From assembly GCA_964459305.1 (NCBI GenBank), contig CAYWNA010000059.1, positions 1 through 59,329 on the forward strand: 59,329 nt of DNA. Reading direction: 5' to 3'. Origin of the DNA: CAYWNA01 sp964459305 (GTDB lineage: Bacteria > Planctomycetota > Planctomycetia > Pirellulales > Pirellulaceae). Shown piece after piece: positions 1-9,273 of the stretch. Below the pieces are notes generated by a model. It worked only from the letters and a program-made list of their open reading frames with translations. It had not been told where the DNA came from and ran no database searches. Every line of letters begins with the position of its first letter. The stretch's first letter is position 1. Both the position numbers and the translations under genes were made by a program.

Positions 1-612
1 CGTAGCGAGCCAGCATTCACTGCGTGGGAGCCGCTACATTCGAGTCGAAAACCCGGGCTTGCTTCCAATTGGATTTGTTCTCTTCGATGAACTGCAGGTG
101 CCGGGAAGTGCGAGCGCGGGTGGAATCATTCCGCGCGAGTATCGCTGGGTGATCAGGAATACTCATCTGCTGTCGCGTTTCACTCATCCTCGCACTCAGC
201 CATTTGCTGGACCGTATCACGAGTTCAAGGATCACCGTGTTCCACGATGGGAAGCCGATTCTCGAACTGGAAAAGACGCAGACACTGGCAGAGCCGGCCG
301 GGCGCAAACCGAAACGCGCCGCCCAACGTCGCGCGAAGGGTTAGACTCTGTTGAGCGGCAACGCATGCTGTGCGGGAGCAACACAGTCGCTATTGTATGG
401 GGCCTTGGGGTCCTCGGCTTGGTTTGGTCCTCGACGAGTTTGACCACTACTTGCCAAACGGCCGATATTGTTTAGTGTTTAGGGATATCTGGACTCGTTG
501 CGATTTGGTCTCGTCATCTAGGTTTCGCAGGCTCATCGCGAGTTGAACCAGCAGAGAATGTGGGCATGCGATTACGGTCCCGTTCGGCCCACAACCTAAG
601 CAAGATGCCGCC
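1..612. other. Left-edge region without a confident gene
   Basis: No frame here carries a recognisable domain. A plus-strand frame open from 153 to 344 ends in a lysine/arginine-rich tail (FHDGKPILELEKTQTLAEPA then GRKPKRAAQRRAKG and a stop). It looks like the C-terminus of a basic protein, but its upstream part is closed by a stop at 150, so it could be the tail of a decayed gene. A second plus frame, 364-475, would give a short hydrophobic peptide. No tRNA-like fold or clear promoter was seen. Confidence 0.3.
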
Positions 613-1092
613 ATGGGAAGACAAGAATCCTTCAATAGATCATATGCGGCGCTTGAACCGCTTCAGAAGGCGACGAGCACCATCTATGCCCTGCTTTCCG
701 AGTGTATTGTCATGGGTGACGATGGTGAAATCATCGTCGAAGAAAGCCGACTTCAAACCAACGCGGTCCAAGTATTCGAAAGCTGTAAGGAACTTTCTGA
801 ACTCGATGCCGCACGGATCGACGAGTTGTGCAGCAGCGTATCGCTGGCGCTGTTTAATGGTACCAATGATCCCCCTAACCTGCGCAATGTCCTAAATGGA
901 AGCCGCAAGGAGGCGGGCACGATTCGCGACGAGGTTCAGCGTGACTTGGGCGGGGAGATCGCTTTCCAGTGGCGGGATTCGTTGGAGGCCCTGAAACTTT
1001 GTGGAACGACCATTTCCACATTTTGCGAGGCCCTAAAACGTAGAGTCGATGCGACGTTTCTTGAGACACCGGGCCAAGGGCCCACGTCTTGA
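613..1092 (+). CDS. Hypothetical protein, 159 aa
   Basis: The product is a soluble, mostly helical, acidic protein without signal peptide, membrane segment or recognised motif. The proposed start gives MGRQESFNRSYAAL; no convincing Shine-Dalgarno precedes it, and a later Met (MGDDGEIIVEE) is possible. The gene ends 59 bases before the HPF-sigma gene on the same strand, so the two may be co-transcribed, which would suggest a regulatory partner. That role is inference from position only; the function is unknown. Confidence 0.55.
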   Translation: MGRQESFNRSYAALEPLQKATSTIYALLSECIVMGDDGEIIVEESRLQTNAVQVFESCKELSELDAARIDELCSSVSLALFNGTNDPPNLRNVLNGSRKEAGTIRDEVQRDLGGEIAFQWRDSLEALKLCGTTISTFCEALKRRVDATFLETPGQGPTS

Positions 1093-1151
1093 CCAGGCAG
1101 TGGATACGCTGCCGAATTGGGGCGGTTGCGACTTTGACAGGGAGGTGCGGC

Positions 1152-2180
1152 ATGGCGATGCCCATTCATTGGACTTACGACGGGTGTGACGAACAAGACG
1201 AATATCGCATCGAAGAACACTGGATAACCAGGAGTCTTGAGTTAGAAGGCAAGTTCGCCGCACTTGACGAGGAGCCGACAGAATTGCGGATCGCGGTGCG
1301 CCAAGGAGAAGACTCGTCGGAGTGGGAGATACAGGCTGCGCTTCACGTCGACACGATGACACTGGTTGCCGAATCGAGCGCGGGCAAGATGGAACGCGCT
1401 TTGGACAAGGTGCTCCAGATACTAGCCGACAAAGTGGACCGGCTCGGCGAGAAATCGGCCGGTGTCACGACACGTGGCAAAGGATCGCTCGATGTGATCC
1501 CGCTTCTTCAGCAGGCTCACCAATCCGGTCGAAGCGAGGCCTTCTTGTCTTCCCTTGCGTCTCTGGCGGGTCCGGTTAAGGCCTACGCTCGCCGTGAACT
1601 GCACATGCGCGAGCTCGAAAACGAACTGCCCAGCGAGCAGATCACTGTGGCCGACGTGCTGAATGAAGTCATGGTGCGTGCCTGGGAGCAGTTTCCGCGT
1701 CGTCCGGAAACACGGCCGATTGCGTTGTGGCTCGTTGCCTTGGTCGACGAAGTGCTCGCTCAGTTCGACCGGCCGATTGGCAAAGAGTCACTCGACGATG
1801 CCCGCGACCCGCCTTCTGGCGAAATCCGCGAAGCATGGCGGGATGAATGGATTGAGCAAGTTGGCGAGGACGAGACGATCAGCTTGGGCGATCTGGTGCC
1901 GGGAGTCGAAGGTGCCGAGGTCTGGGATGATTACACGGCAGACGAGAAACACCTTCGACTTGCCGAACTAGTCGCCCGGCTGCCGCGAGATTGCAGGCAG
2001 GCGTTTGTCCTGCACGCCGTCGACGGCTTCGGCGCCGGTGAAATCGCGGATTTCCAGGGCCGGTCGGAAGAAACGGTGCTGGCCGACATCGCACTGGCCA
2101 AACGGGCGATAGAGGACCATCTACAGGAAACCGAATTGGACGAAATCGAGGAATCCATGGAACGGCGTTCCGGTCGATGA
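1152..2180 (+). CDS. HPF/RaiA-like domain fused to a sigma-70 family (ECF-type) factor
   Basis: The 342-aa product joins two modules. Residues 1-105 follow the hibernation promoting factor / RaiA pattern: an amphipathic helix (RIEEHWITRSLELEGKFAAL), an LRIAVRQ strand, an AALHVDTMTLVAESS strand, then a helix with AGKMERALDKVLQILADKVD. Residues about 110-330 read as a sigma factor. There is a helical region-2-like part (SLASLAGPVKAYARRELHMR, VADVLNEVMVRAWEQFPRRP) and a region 4 (LAELVARLPRDCRQAFVLHA then GEIADFQGRSEETVLADIAL). The start at 1152 follows an AGGGAGGTG ribosome site. In known families the first domain binds the ribosome and the second directs RNA polymerase; whether both activities persist is inference. 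The stop overlaps a short ATG ORF. Confidence 0.75.
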   Translation: MAMPIHWTYDGCDEQDEYRIEEHWITRSLELEGKFAALDEEPTELRIAVRQGEDSSEWEIQAALHVDTMTLVAESSAGKMERALDKVLQILADKVDRLGEKSAGVTTRGKGSLDVIPLLQQAHQSGRSEAFLSSLASLAGPVKAYARRELHMRELENELPSEQITVADVLNEVMVRAWEQFPRRPETRPIALWLVALVDEVLAQFDRPIGKESLDDARDPPSGEIREAWRDEWIEQVGEDETISLGDLVPGVEGAEVWDDYTADEKHLRLAELVARLPRDCRQAFVLHAVDGFGAGEIADFQGRSEETVLADIALAKRAIEDHLQETELDEIEESMERRSGR

Positions 2181-2347
2181 GATGGTCCGGATACGGAACC
2201 ATTCACACGCACCTTCGATCCCTGATTTCCGACCCCTCCGGTGATGCACTTCAGCGCGCCGAGGATCTTGTTTCTTCCGCTTTCCCCGGTCTTACGCCAC
2301 ACCGTCTCGGCGTCGTCGCCAAAAGACGCCTCCTGAGCAGGTGCTAG
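2177..2347 (+). CDS. Possible small ORF overlapping the sigma gene stop
   Basis: An ATGA overlap with the HPF-sigma stop codon opens a 56-codon frame (MRWSGYGTIHTHLRSL, ending VVAKRRLLSRC). The overlap geometry is typical of translational coupling, but the peptide has no recognised motif. It also overlaps the start of the open frame of the truncated esterase, so it may be a chance ORF. Confidence 0.2.
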   Translation: MRWSGYGTIHTHLRSLISDPSGDALQRAEDLVSSAFPGLTPHRLGVVAKRRLLSRC

Positions 2348-3044
2348 GAAGGTATACACTAACACGAAGAAGGAAGAATCGCTTATCAAGGGCGGTCGCG
2401 ATATCGCCCTCCAGGCGGTTCGACACGGCTGGGCCGCACTGGTGATCGAACAACGTGCCTTCGGCGAGCGAGCCGAAGACGGTGTCTCGTGCGGAAATCG
2501 CGCCTTGTTCGATCTGCTAAAGGGAAAGCCGCTCACCGGACAGCGTGTGTACGATGTCATGCGAGCGGTTGATTTCATCGAACGGGAGCCGGAGCTCGAT
2601 GCCGAGCAGATTGGCTGCATGGGCAACTCGGCCGGCGGCACGATCTCATTCTACGCGACGTGCGTCGAGCCGCGAATTCGTTTGGCCGTAGTGTCCTGTT
2701 CGTTCGGCACGTTCGAATCCACTTGGCTTTACAAACGGCATTGTGCCTGTGGCTACCTGCCCGGTTTGCTCAAGGTAGCCGATATGCCGGACCTGGCCGG
2801 TTTGATCGCGCCCCGGCATCTGATCGTTGTCGCCGGCAAGCAAGATTATCTGGCCCGCTTCGGTGGCGTTCAGCAGGGCTTTCAAACAGCCCAAGAGTGC
2901 TTCACGGCATCGGGGCACGCCGATCGGGTCACTCTGCTCGCAGCCGAAGGCGGCCATCAGTTCTATCCCGACTTGGCATGGCCGGTCATTCAGAAGACAT
3001 TGGCCGGCTGGGATTCAGCAACGGACCTGCGCCCTCATCGATAG
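2337..3044 (+). pseudogene. N-terminally truncated alpha/beta-hydrolase (acetyl-xylan-esterase / Abhydrolase_7-like)
   Basis: The frame is open from 2337, after a stop at 2334, and reads ESLIKGGRDIALQAVRHGWA followed by ALVIEQRAFGERAED, a stretch that sits in the middle of full-length family members. The nucleophile elbow GNSAGG, the acid in GKQDYLARF and the histidine in EGGHQFYPD are all present, so the catalytic half is intact. About 150 residues normally found before it, including the oxyanion-side strands, are missing, and the first usable start is GTG at 2442. Known relatives are secreted carbohydrate esterases of about 350 aa. The remnant is probably non-functional. A short reading frame in another phase precedes it, so the 5' part was apparently deleted rather than frameshifted. 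Confidence 0.6.
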
Positions 3045-3155
3045 CTAATGGTGTACCCAGGCTGTCGCTGCCGACTGCCCAGAAGCCGCCCCGTTCATCA
3101 GCCGCGAGTGCCGTAGGGGCTGGGAGATTTGATGAGACATGAACGAGCGCGTCGT

Positions 3156-5577
3156 TCATTCTTCGGTGCCGCCCCATTTCTGCTGGTCGGCGATCGGCCA
3201 ATCTCCGATCTCATCAATCATCATGCTACCCATGTCGCGAAACAGGGTCAGCCGGGCCCTCTCGTAGTCCGCCCAACTCTCGATCATGTAATCCTGTGCT
3301 TCCAGGATATTCTCCAGGGCGCGTGGGATGTTCAGGCCCTGCTGGCTTCCGCCGGCGGCATCTTGCTGTTGCGGCCCAGTTTCAAGTGATTGTTCCAGTT
3401 CTTCCGCCGCGAAGCGAAGTGCACGGCGCTGGACCTCGAACGCCTTGGACTCCTGTCGTACCCTCCGCAATGCATAGCGCACGTCGAGCTTTACCTGGTC
3501 TTCGGCCGCCATATAGTTGCGGCGGGCGCGTTGGTAGGCAACCTGGGCCGCGCGGAAGTTGTTCCGCTCCCTTCGCCGGTCCAGCGGGGTCTTGACCGCC
3601 ACGCCCGCGCGGAATGTGCTCTCCTTGGCCCGGAAATCGAAGGGCCTGTTGTTCTCCAGCAAGGACGGCGTGTTGACTTCGCCCTCGGCAACCAAATTCA
3701 GAGTCGCCTCAAGGCGGTCGGCAGCCACTTCCAGCCGCCGCCGTGCATCCATCACCAGAGCCCGGCGATTCATCAGGTCGAGCCGGTTGGCGAGCGCCAA
3801 CTCAACGGCCCTGGCTGGAGTGAGATCGGCATCGACCGGTGGCAGAGCAATCAGTTGCGCTCGGGCGGCCGTTTGCAGCGCTCCGAGCTTGCGCGTGCTC
3901 CGCGTGAGAGCATCACGGCGGACAACGATCTGTTCCAGAATCTGCGCTAATTGCTGAAGCGTCTGCGTTTGCTGTGTCAATGAACGTTCCAGTTCACCCA
4001 GTGCGTTACGATCCTTGTTAAATTCGTCGCTCAATTGTCGGAATCGCTCGGCATATCTGGCCTCTAGTTCTTCGAGTTCTTGGACCTCTTCTTCCGTCAT
4101 TCGTCGGCTTCGTGCCCGGAGGACCTCTTGTATCTGCTGCAGTTCTCCTTCGGCGACAACGAAGCCCGCCTCCAGTTCTTGGCGAAGGGTGGCCAACTGA
4201 CGCACGAATTCCGTCACGCCGTCTTGATTCGGATCTTTCCGAAGCGAGCCGATTTCATCATCAGATCCGCGGAGTTGGTCTTCCAACGCCGCCAGCTTGG
4301 GACTGCGAAACTGGAACGCCTCCAACAGCGAATCATCGATTTCCAGTTCAAGGTCGGGCGGCAAGCCGATCTGTAGCTTGAATCGATCCAACTCGTCTTC
4401 CAACCGGCGGGCACGCCACAGATAGATCGAGCGGGCGTTTTCCAAGCTGCTTCTCACCTGGGTCACATCCAGCGAGGTTGCCGTGCCGTCGAGGTGCATT
4501 GCCTGGACATCCCGCAGCCTCCTTTCCAGGCTCTTCACGTTTTCCGCCTGGTTGCGCGCGAATTGCTGCAACAGCAGCAGCAGGTTAAAGCCCACCGTGG
4601 GACTTCGCTCGCCGCGGATCAAAAACGCCAGTTCGGCTCCACCCGGACTGCCCGGCAACGGTGCGGCCCGACGGCCCGTGACGATCATCACGTAGAAATC
4701 CCTACGAAACCGGGCAAATCTGCGGATGGCGTAGAGCACGTTTCGCTCGCCTTGCGTGAGGTCTTCCATCACGATCTCGCGCCCCGCCCCGGCCAGCAGC
4801 GGCTGCACGATTGAATAGCCGAAACTGGTCGCGGTGCCCGTTGCGTTCGGCCCGGAGAACATCCAAAGCGTGTCGTTGGTCATCTCCGCGATCAACTGCG
4901 CTCCGCCCGGCAACAGCTTGCTGACCCCGAAGTTAGTCGGTCCCAATGCCAAGTCGCTTGCGTCGTCGGGTTGATGTTCGTGGAACACCTCCGTGCCTGG
5001 TTCGCCGAGAAACCCGCTGGGACGCAAATCGAACCTGTAACGTTGTTGGGTCAGTGCCAGCGCGCTGAGATAGACGTTTTCCAGTTGCTCCTGATACTCG
5101 CGGCTGTGGATCAGCCCAAGTTCGATCGCGTCGGTAAGCGCGACCTTCTTGACCGCCGGCAGCGCTCCACCCGCGGCCGACAGTTCGTCCCCGCCGAGAA
5201 ACGTGGGCCATTGCGGGTTCTCGACATGCTCGGTCTGGCCGAAATCGTGCCAATGCTTCCAGCCTAACTTGCCAGAAGCACAGTGCATGTACCTGAGCCG
5301 CCGGGTCGTCGGGCGGCAGTGGAGGGTGATCAGGATCATACGGGTCGAAGAATCGACTCCGCGGATCGGGCGTGATGTCCAGACGGGGAAGCGTCCAACG
5401 TGGGTCATTGGTTTTATCGGCCAGGATTTGATACGCCTGCCTGTCGGCCCGTTGCCGGTAGTGCATCCGTGTGCATCCAGCCAGCGCCGCGACCACCATT
5501 AGACCGAGGATGAAATGGGCACATGGGCTACGAAATCGCGTTCTCTTGCAGTTGCCCATATTGCGCGCATTTTGCAT
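3156..5577 (-). CDS. TolC-family outer-membrane efflux lipoprotein, frameshifted
   Basis: The gene encodes a large planctomycete-type TolC-like protein of about 800 aa when two frames are joined. The N-terminal frame has a lipoprotein signal (LGLMVVAALAGC) and the segment RFFDPYDPDHPPLPPDDPAA. The main frame then continues with RYMHCASGKLGWKHWHDFGQ. Two OEP-like halves flank an unusually long coiled coil (around 4000-4250, rich in E, L and Q: EEEVQELEELEARYAERFRQ). The C-terminal repeat has RAVELALANRLDLMNRRA. TolC proteins form the outer-membrane duct of tripartite exporters; no adaptor or inner-membrane pump is adjacent. The frames switch near 5289-5297, by +1 or -2 bases, which may be a sequencing error or inactivation. 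The start is uncertain because no Shine-Dalgarno is visible. Confidence 0.75.
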
Positions 5578-5905
5578 CTTAGGCATCTTCGCGCCAAAGA
5601 AGGGTAATTGCGAGACAGACGCCTTCGGAATCCGGACGAGATCTTCGGACGGGACCGCCACCAGACAAGATTTTCTGGTATTATCGACAACGCAAGTTAG
5701 ACAACTTGAGGGCCATGGGAAGCTTTTATTGACTCGCCGTGCTCAACCTGATGGGGAAAGGGCCAGTCATGGAAAGCCCCGCAGTGATACGTACTGGGTG
5801 ATGGTCGACAACGTCTGCGCCTCAAACGAGCGCACTGACCGCGTGGACCTATCCCTGGAATCGCGCGCAACGGGCAGAGCTTATTGCGGAAAGAGGTCTT
5901 GCTTC
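5578..5905. other. Divergent intergenic region
   Basis: This 328-base gap separates the divergent TolC-like and sialidase-like genes and should hold both promoters. No protein-coding frame looks real. A GAAAGAGG ribosome site at its right end serves the sialidase-like start at 5906. No strong hairpin or repeat was noticed. Confidence 0.4.
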
Positions 5906-7726
5906 ATGCATCTAAATCGATCGAAAGCCCGACAGATTCTGGTAGCGTTATCGTGCCTCGCAATCGGTGCGTCGTCGGTTGTGGCCGACGTGACCGACAG
6001 CTTCAGCCGTTCGCCCACTTCATCCACGAACGCTGGGCTTGGTGCTACAGACTCGGGCGATGTGCGGTATGTCGAGGTGACCAATTCGGGAACAAAAACT
6101 GCTGACGGCTTGATTGCCCACATCCTTGACGGTCGAATGGCGATCACGGGCGTCCGAGGCGACACCGGCCGCGTCTTTCTCGAAGGTTACGACTCGCCGG
6201 ACGTGAAAGTCAATTTCCGGGCGGAGTTCGAGAACGACAAGACCGATCTCATTTACGAAGGCGATGCGGCCGACAGACCCCGAAACACGTTGGGCGTGAT
6301 GCTCCGCGCTCGGCAGCAGGCCAAATTTGGCAACGGTTCGGCAGGCGATGCAGACACCGGGTATGTGGCCGTCGAGTTCCTGAATAACGGCGGCCTGCTC
6401 GTACGTCAGCGAATGACGGGCGGGCGGCTGAGCTACGTCACGCCCACCAACGTCACCCCGGCTGCTGGCAGAGGGCGCTACACGTACGCCCAGGGAACGC
6501 TGGGGGAAGCCAGAAACGCCCAGCCTTTCGATCGAGACAACGACGGCGTGCTTGAGGCCGGTGAACCGTTCGACTTTGCTGTCATCCTCGCCGGCCACAC
6601 GATTGTGGTCCGTGTTAACGGCCTGCCGCTGTTCACCGGCACGATCGAGTCGGACGGCGGCCAGGAGGCCAACGGCGTGGCGCTATTCAAGGGCCGGCCC
6701 GGCAAGTTCTCCGTGGCGTCGTCGCTGTTGATCGATGATCTACACGTCAGCAACGCTTTGCCGAGCGACGTGCCCGCGCCGATCGAGCCGCAGGCTGTGA
6801 CGTTCACCCCCGGGATAAAACTGATTGCCTACAGGAAGATCTGGGACCGCGGGCGCCATCAGGCATTCACCGACCTGATCCGCTACAACGACCTGTGGGT
6901 GTGCTCGTTCCGCGAAGCGCCCGCCCATGACGGTGGCGTGCGCGATTCGAAGATCCGCGTCCTGACCAGCGAAGACGGCGAACGCTGGACCGACACCGGG
7001 GCGCTATCCGATCCGCGTGGCGACATCCGCGACTCCAAGCTGTCGATTACGCCCGACGGCGAACTGATGCTGCTGACGGCCATCCAGCTTTTCAATACCG
7101 GTGAAGAACGTCGACACCAATCGGTCGCCTACTTCACCCGGGACCTCCAGCGGTGGGACGGACCTCACGACGTGCTCGATGACGGCTGCTGGCTGTGGGG
7201 CCTCGCCTGGCACAACGGGGTCGGCTACTCGATCGGTTACCGGAGCCTCAAGTACACCGCCAACCTCTACACCACACGAGACGGTCGCCGGTTTGAACGG
7301 CTCGTCGAGTCGATTGATGCGCACACGCACAAACCCAACGAAAGCTCGATCGTGTTCGATAGCGACACGGCTTACTGTCTCTTGCGCGCATTTGGGCCCG
7401 CCTACATCGGCGTGGCGAAGAAGCCGTTTACCAAATGGACATGGACGCGCATCGATCAGCCGGTTGGTGGGCCGGAAATGCTCCAGCTTCCGGACGGCCG
7501 ATTGCTCGGCGGCGGGCGGCTCTACTTGCCCAACAGCGTGCGCACGACTTCGCTGCTATGGGTCGATCCACGGGCCGGCACGATCCAGGAAGCCTTGCGC
7601 CTGCCCAGCGGCGGCGACACGAGCTATCCGGGCATGGTGTGGCATGAGGGCAGACTCTACATGAGCTACTACTCAAGCCACGCGGGCAAATCGAGCATCT
7701 ATTTCGCCGAAATGGCGGTGGACTGA
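5906..7726 (+). CDS. Exported two-domain protein: concanavalin-like N-terminus plus sialidase-fold C-terminus
   Basis: The start at 5906 (MHLNRSKARQILV) follows a GAAAGAGG ribosome site and opens a signal peptide ending near VVADV. Residues about 25-280 look like a concanavalin/LamG-type beta-sandwich, with an NTLGVMLRARQQAKFGNG-like strand pattern. An EF-hand-like insert, DRDNDGVLEAGEPFD, may bind calcium. Residues about 300-606 form a six-bladed sialidase-like domain with KIWDRGRHQAFTDLIRY, VLTSEDGERW and GGDTSYPGMVWHEGRLYMSY. This second half is paralogous to the 330-aa protein at 45005. Exo-alpha-sialidase is the nearest name, but the substrate could be another acidic sugar. The catalytic arginine triad was not verified. 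Confidence 0.75.
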   Translation: MHLNRSKARQILVALSCLAIGASSVVADVTDSFSRSPTSSTNAGLGATDSGDVRYVEVTNSGTKTADGLIAHILDGRMAITGVRGDTGRVFLEGYDSPDVKVNFRAEFENDKTDLIYEGDAADRPRNTLGVMLRARQQAKFGNGSAGDADTGYVAVEFLNNGGLLVRQRMTGGRLSYVTPTNVTPAAGRGRYTYAQGTLGEARNAQPFDRDNDGVLEAGEPFDFAVILAGHTIVVRVNGLPLFTGTIESDGGQEANGVALFKGRPGKFSVASSLLIDDLHVSNALPSDVPAPIEPQAVTFTPGIKLIAYRKIWDRGRHQAFTDLIRYNDLWVCSFREAPAHDGGVRDSKIRVLTSEDGERWTDTGALSDPRGDIRDSKLSITPDGELMLLTAIQLFNTGEERRHQSVAYFTRDLQRWDGPHDVLDDGCWLWGLAWHNGVGYSIGYRSLKYTANLYTTRDGRRFERLVESIDAHTHKPNESSIVFDSDTAYCLLRAFGPAYIGVAKKPFTKWTWTRIDQPVGGPEMLQLPDGRLLGGGRLYLPNSVRTTSLLWVDPRAGTIQEALRLPSGGDTSYPGMVWHEGRLYMSYYSSHAGKSSIYFAEMAVD

Positions 7727-7775
7727 TCGCGGCCAGCTTGGCCCTTCTGGGGCGAAGGTTTTCAGACTCGCGCGG

Positions 7776-9221
7776 TCACCTCTTCTTCAGCCAAAAGACC
7801 GCGTCGCCGGGGAAGGGGATTTTGAGTGTGCGGGCGGCGCCTCCATCGATCGAACCGGCGGCCGTTGACGTTCCTTTCGTGGGGTCGAACCATTCCGCTT
7901 CGAGCTTCCCCGGTGTCGCCGAAAGATCGACCGTGACTTTGCCGCCATCGGGTGCATAGACCAGGTATTCGCCGTCGTCCGCCGAGGCGTGCGCCAGGCA
8001 ATAGCCACTCGACGCCAAATCGTTGCTCGGCGTCATCGCGACCAGGTTCATCCGTTCGGCGAAGCGGCGCGTGTGGCCGAGGCTCTTGCGGACCGGCTCC
8101 CATTTCGTGTCGAACCGGTTGCCGATCACCGTGCCGTCATACGGATCCATGAACAGCGGGTTGAGTCCCCGCAGGAAGCTCTTCCAGACCCAAGCCTGGT
8201 TGCCGCCGATGCCCCATAGATGATCGGTGTCGGTGAGGATGACCTTACTGCCATCGGCCGCCGGTGGATTGTCGCGATAGCCGCCTTCGGGATTCGGCGA
8301 AATCCACTCCGCCGGGCTTTCAAACAAGGTGCGATTTTCTCCGCCTTTGTACTGAAACGTCATGCCCACAGGATGTTGTTTCGGTCTTCCGCTCTCGTAG
8401 CGATGAATGTAGTCGATCATGTGGTACTGCCAGGGAGTCGACGGCGGGTGGTTCTCGTTGGAGATTTCGTACAACAGATTGTCCGCGTCCCCTACCGTAT
8501 CGATGACCTTGCGGACGTAGGCCTCCTGCAGGACGGTGACCTTTCTGTTGGTCAAAGTGTGAATGTCGAGACCTTTTCCATCGCCGTTTGCGTCGCCATC
8601 GATTTCGTTGACGTTGTTGGCCGGATGAAACGGATGGGTCTCCCACGCCTGTTTGGCGAACTGTACTCCCCAACCTTCGAACAGCATCACCGACACATAA
8701 ACGCCTCGCTGTCCGGCGGCCGTCACGCGCTGCCGCAGGCGATCGAAGTAGTCGCGATCGTATTGGGTCAGATCGAATTTCGGTTTGCCGTCGGCGGCGT
8801 TTCCGGGGCCGGTTCGCGCGAACGGGTGGGGTGCCACCGTGTGCGTTGCGCCCGGCCGCCAATGTCCGGGTTGCCAGCGAGTCGACTCCCAAGTCCACAG
8901 GCGGATGAAGTTGTGATTTAGGCGATCGAGAAAATCGAGATACGCGTCGAAATCGAACCTTGGTGGAGGATCGCCCGAACCCATATCCGGCAAATTCGAC
9001 CAGGTGTGGGACCCGGTCAGGTAGATTGGCTTGCCGCTGCCATCGGTAAAGTACCGCGGGTTGTCCGGGTGAACGCGCAACGGGCCGGAGGCAGGCGTGC
9101 GCGACGATTTGCCGGGTCTCGCTTCCGCCGCCAGGCCAAGCCGGCAATCACCCAGGCGGTTCGCGAGAGTGCCCGCAGTCACCAATTGGCCTGCGTGTTG
9201 TAAGAATTCACGTCGTCTCAT
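7776..9221 (-). CDS. Tat-exported glycoside hydrolase with collagen-binding-like C-terminal domain
   Basis: The start at 9221 follows an AAGGAGC ribosome site and gives a twin-arginine leader (MRRREFLQHAGQLVTAGTLA). The catalytic part resembles clan GH-A TIM barrels of the DUF4038/cellulase type: YFTDGSGKPIYLTGSHTWSN, then LNHNFIRLWTWES, and an acid/base glutamate in LLYEISNENHP. An Asn/Asp-rich stretch (NEIDGDANGDGKG) may bind calcium. The last 80 residues (EYLVYAPDGGKVTVDLSATP, GKLEAEWFDP) fit the putative collagen-binding domain found behind such barrels. It follows the nucleoside hydrolase gene by 52 bases on the same strand, so the two probably form an operon. The glycan target is unknown. 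Confidence 0.75.
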   Translation of the reverse strand: MRRREFLQHAGQLVTAGTLANRLGDCRLGLAAEARPGKSSRTPASGPLRVHPDNPRYFTDGSGKPIYLTGSHTWSNLPDMGSGDPPPRFDFDAYLDFLDRLNHNFIRLWTWESTRWQPGHWRPGATHTVAPHPFARTGPGNAADGKPKFDLTQYDRDYFDRLRQRVTAAGQRGVYVSVMLFEGWGVQFAKQAWETHPFHPANNVNEIDGDANGDGKGLDIHTLTNRKVTVLQEAYVRKVIDTVGDADNLLYEISNENHPPSTPWQYHMIDYIHRYESGRPKQHPVGMTFQYKGGENRTLFESPAEWISPNPEGGYRDNPPAADGSKVILTDTDHLWGIGGNQAWVWKSFLRGLNPLFMDPYDGTVIGNRFDTKWEPVRKSLGHTRRFAERMNLVAMTPSNDLASSGYCLAHASADDGEYLVYAPDGGKVTVDLSATPGKLEAEWFDPTKGTSTAAGSIDGGAARTLKIPFPGDAVFWLKKR

Positions 9222-9273
9222 AGCTTGCTCCTTCGCTGGAAGTGCGTAGATTTTCGTCTCGGTCAAGGGCGCA

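Noticed and set aside
5471..5905. Upstream extension of the sialidase-like gene
   Set aside because: The extension lacks protein-like character and overlaps the TolC-like start; the ATG at 5906 has a ribosome site and a signal peptide.
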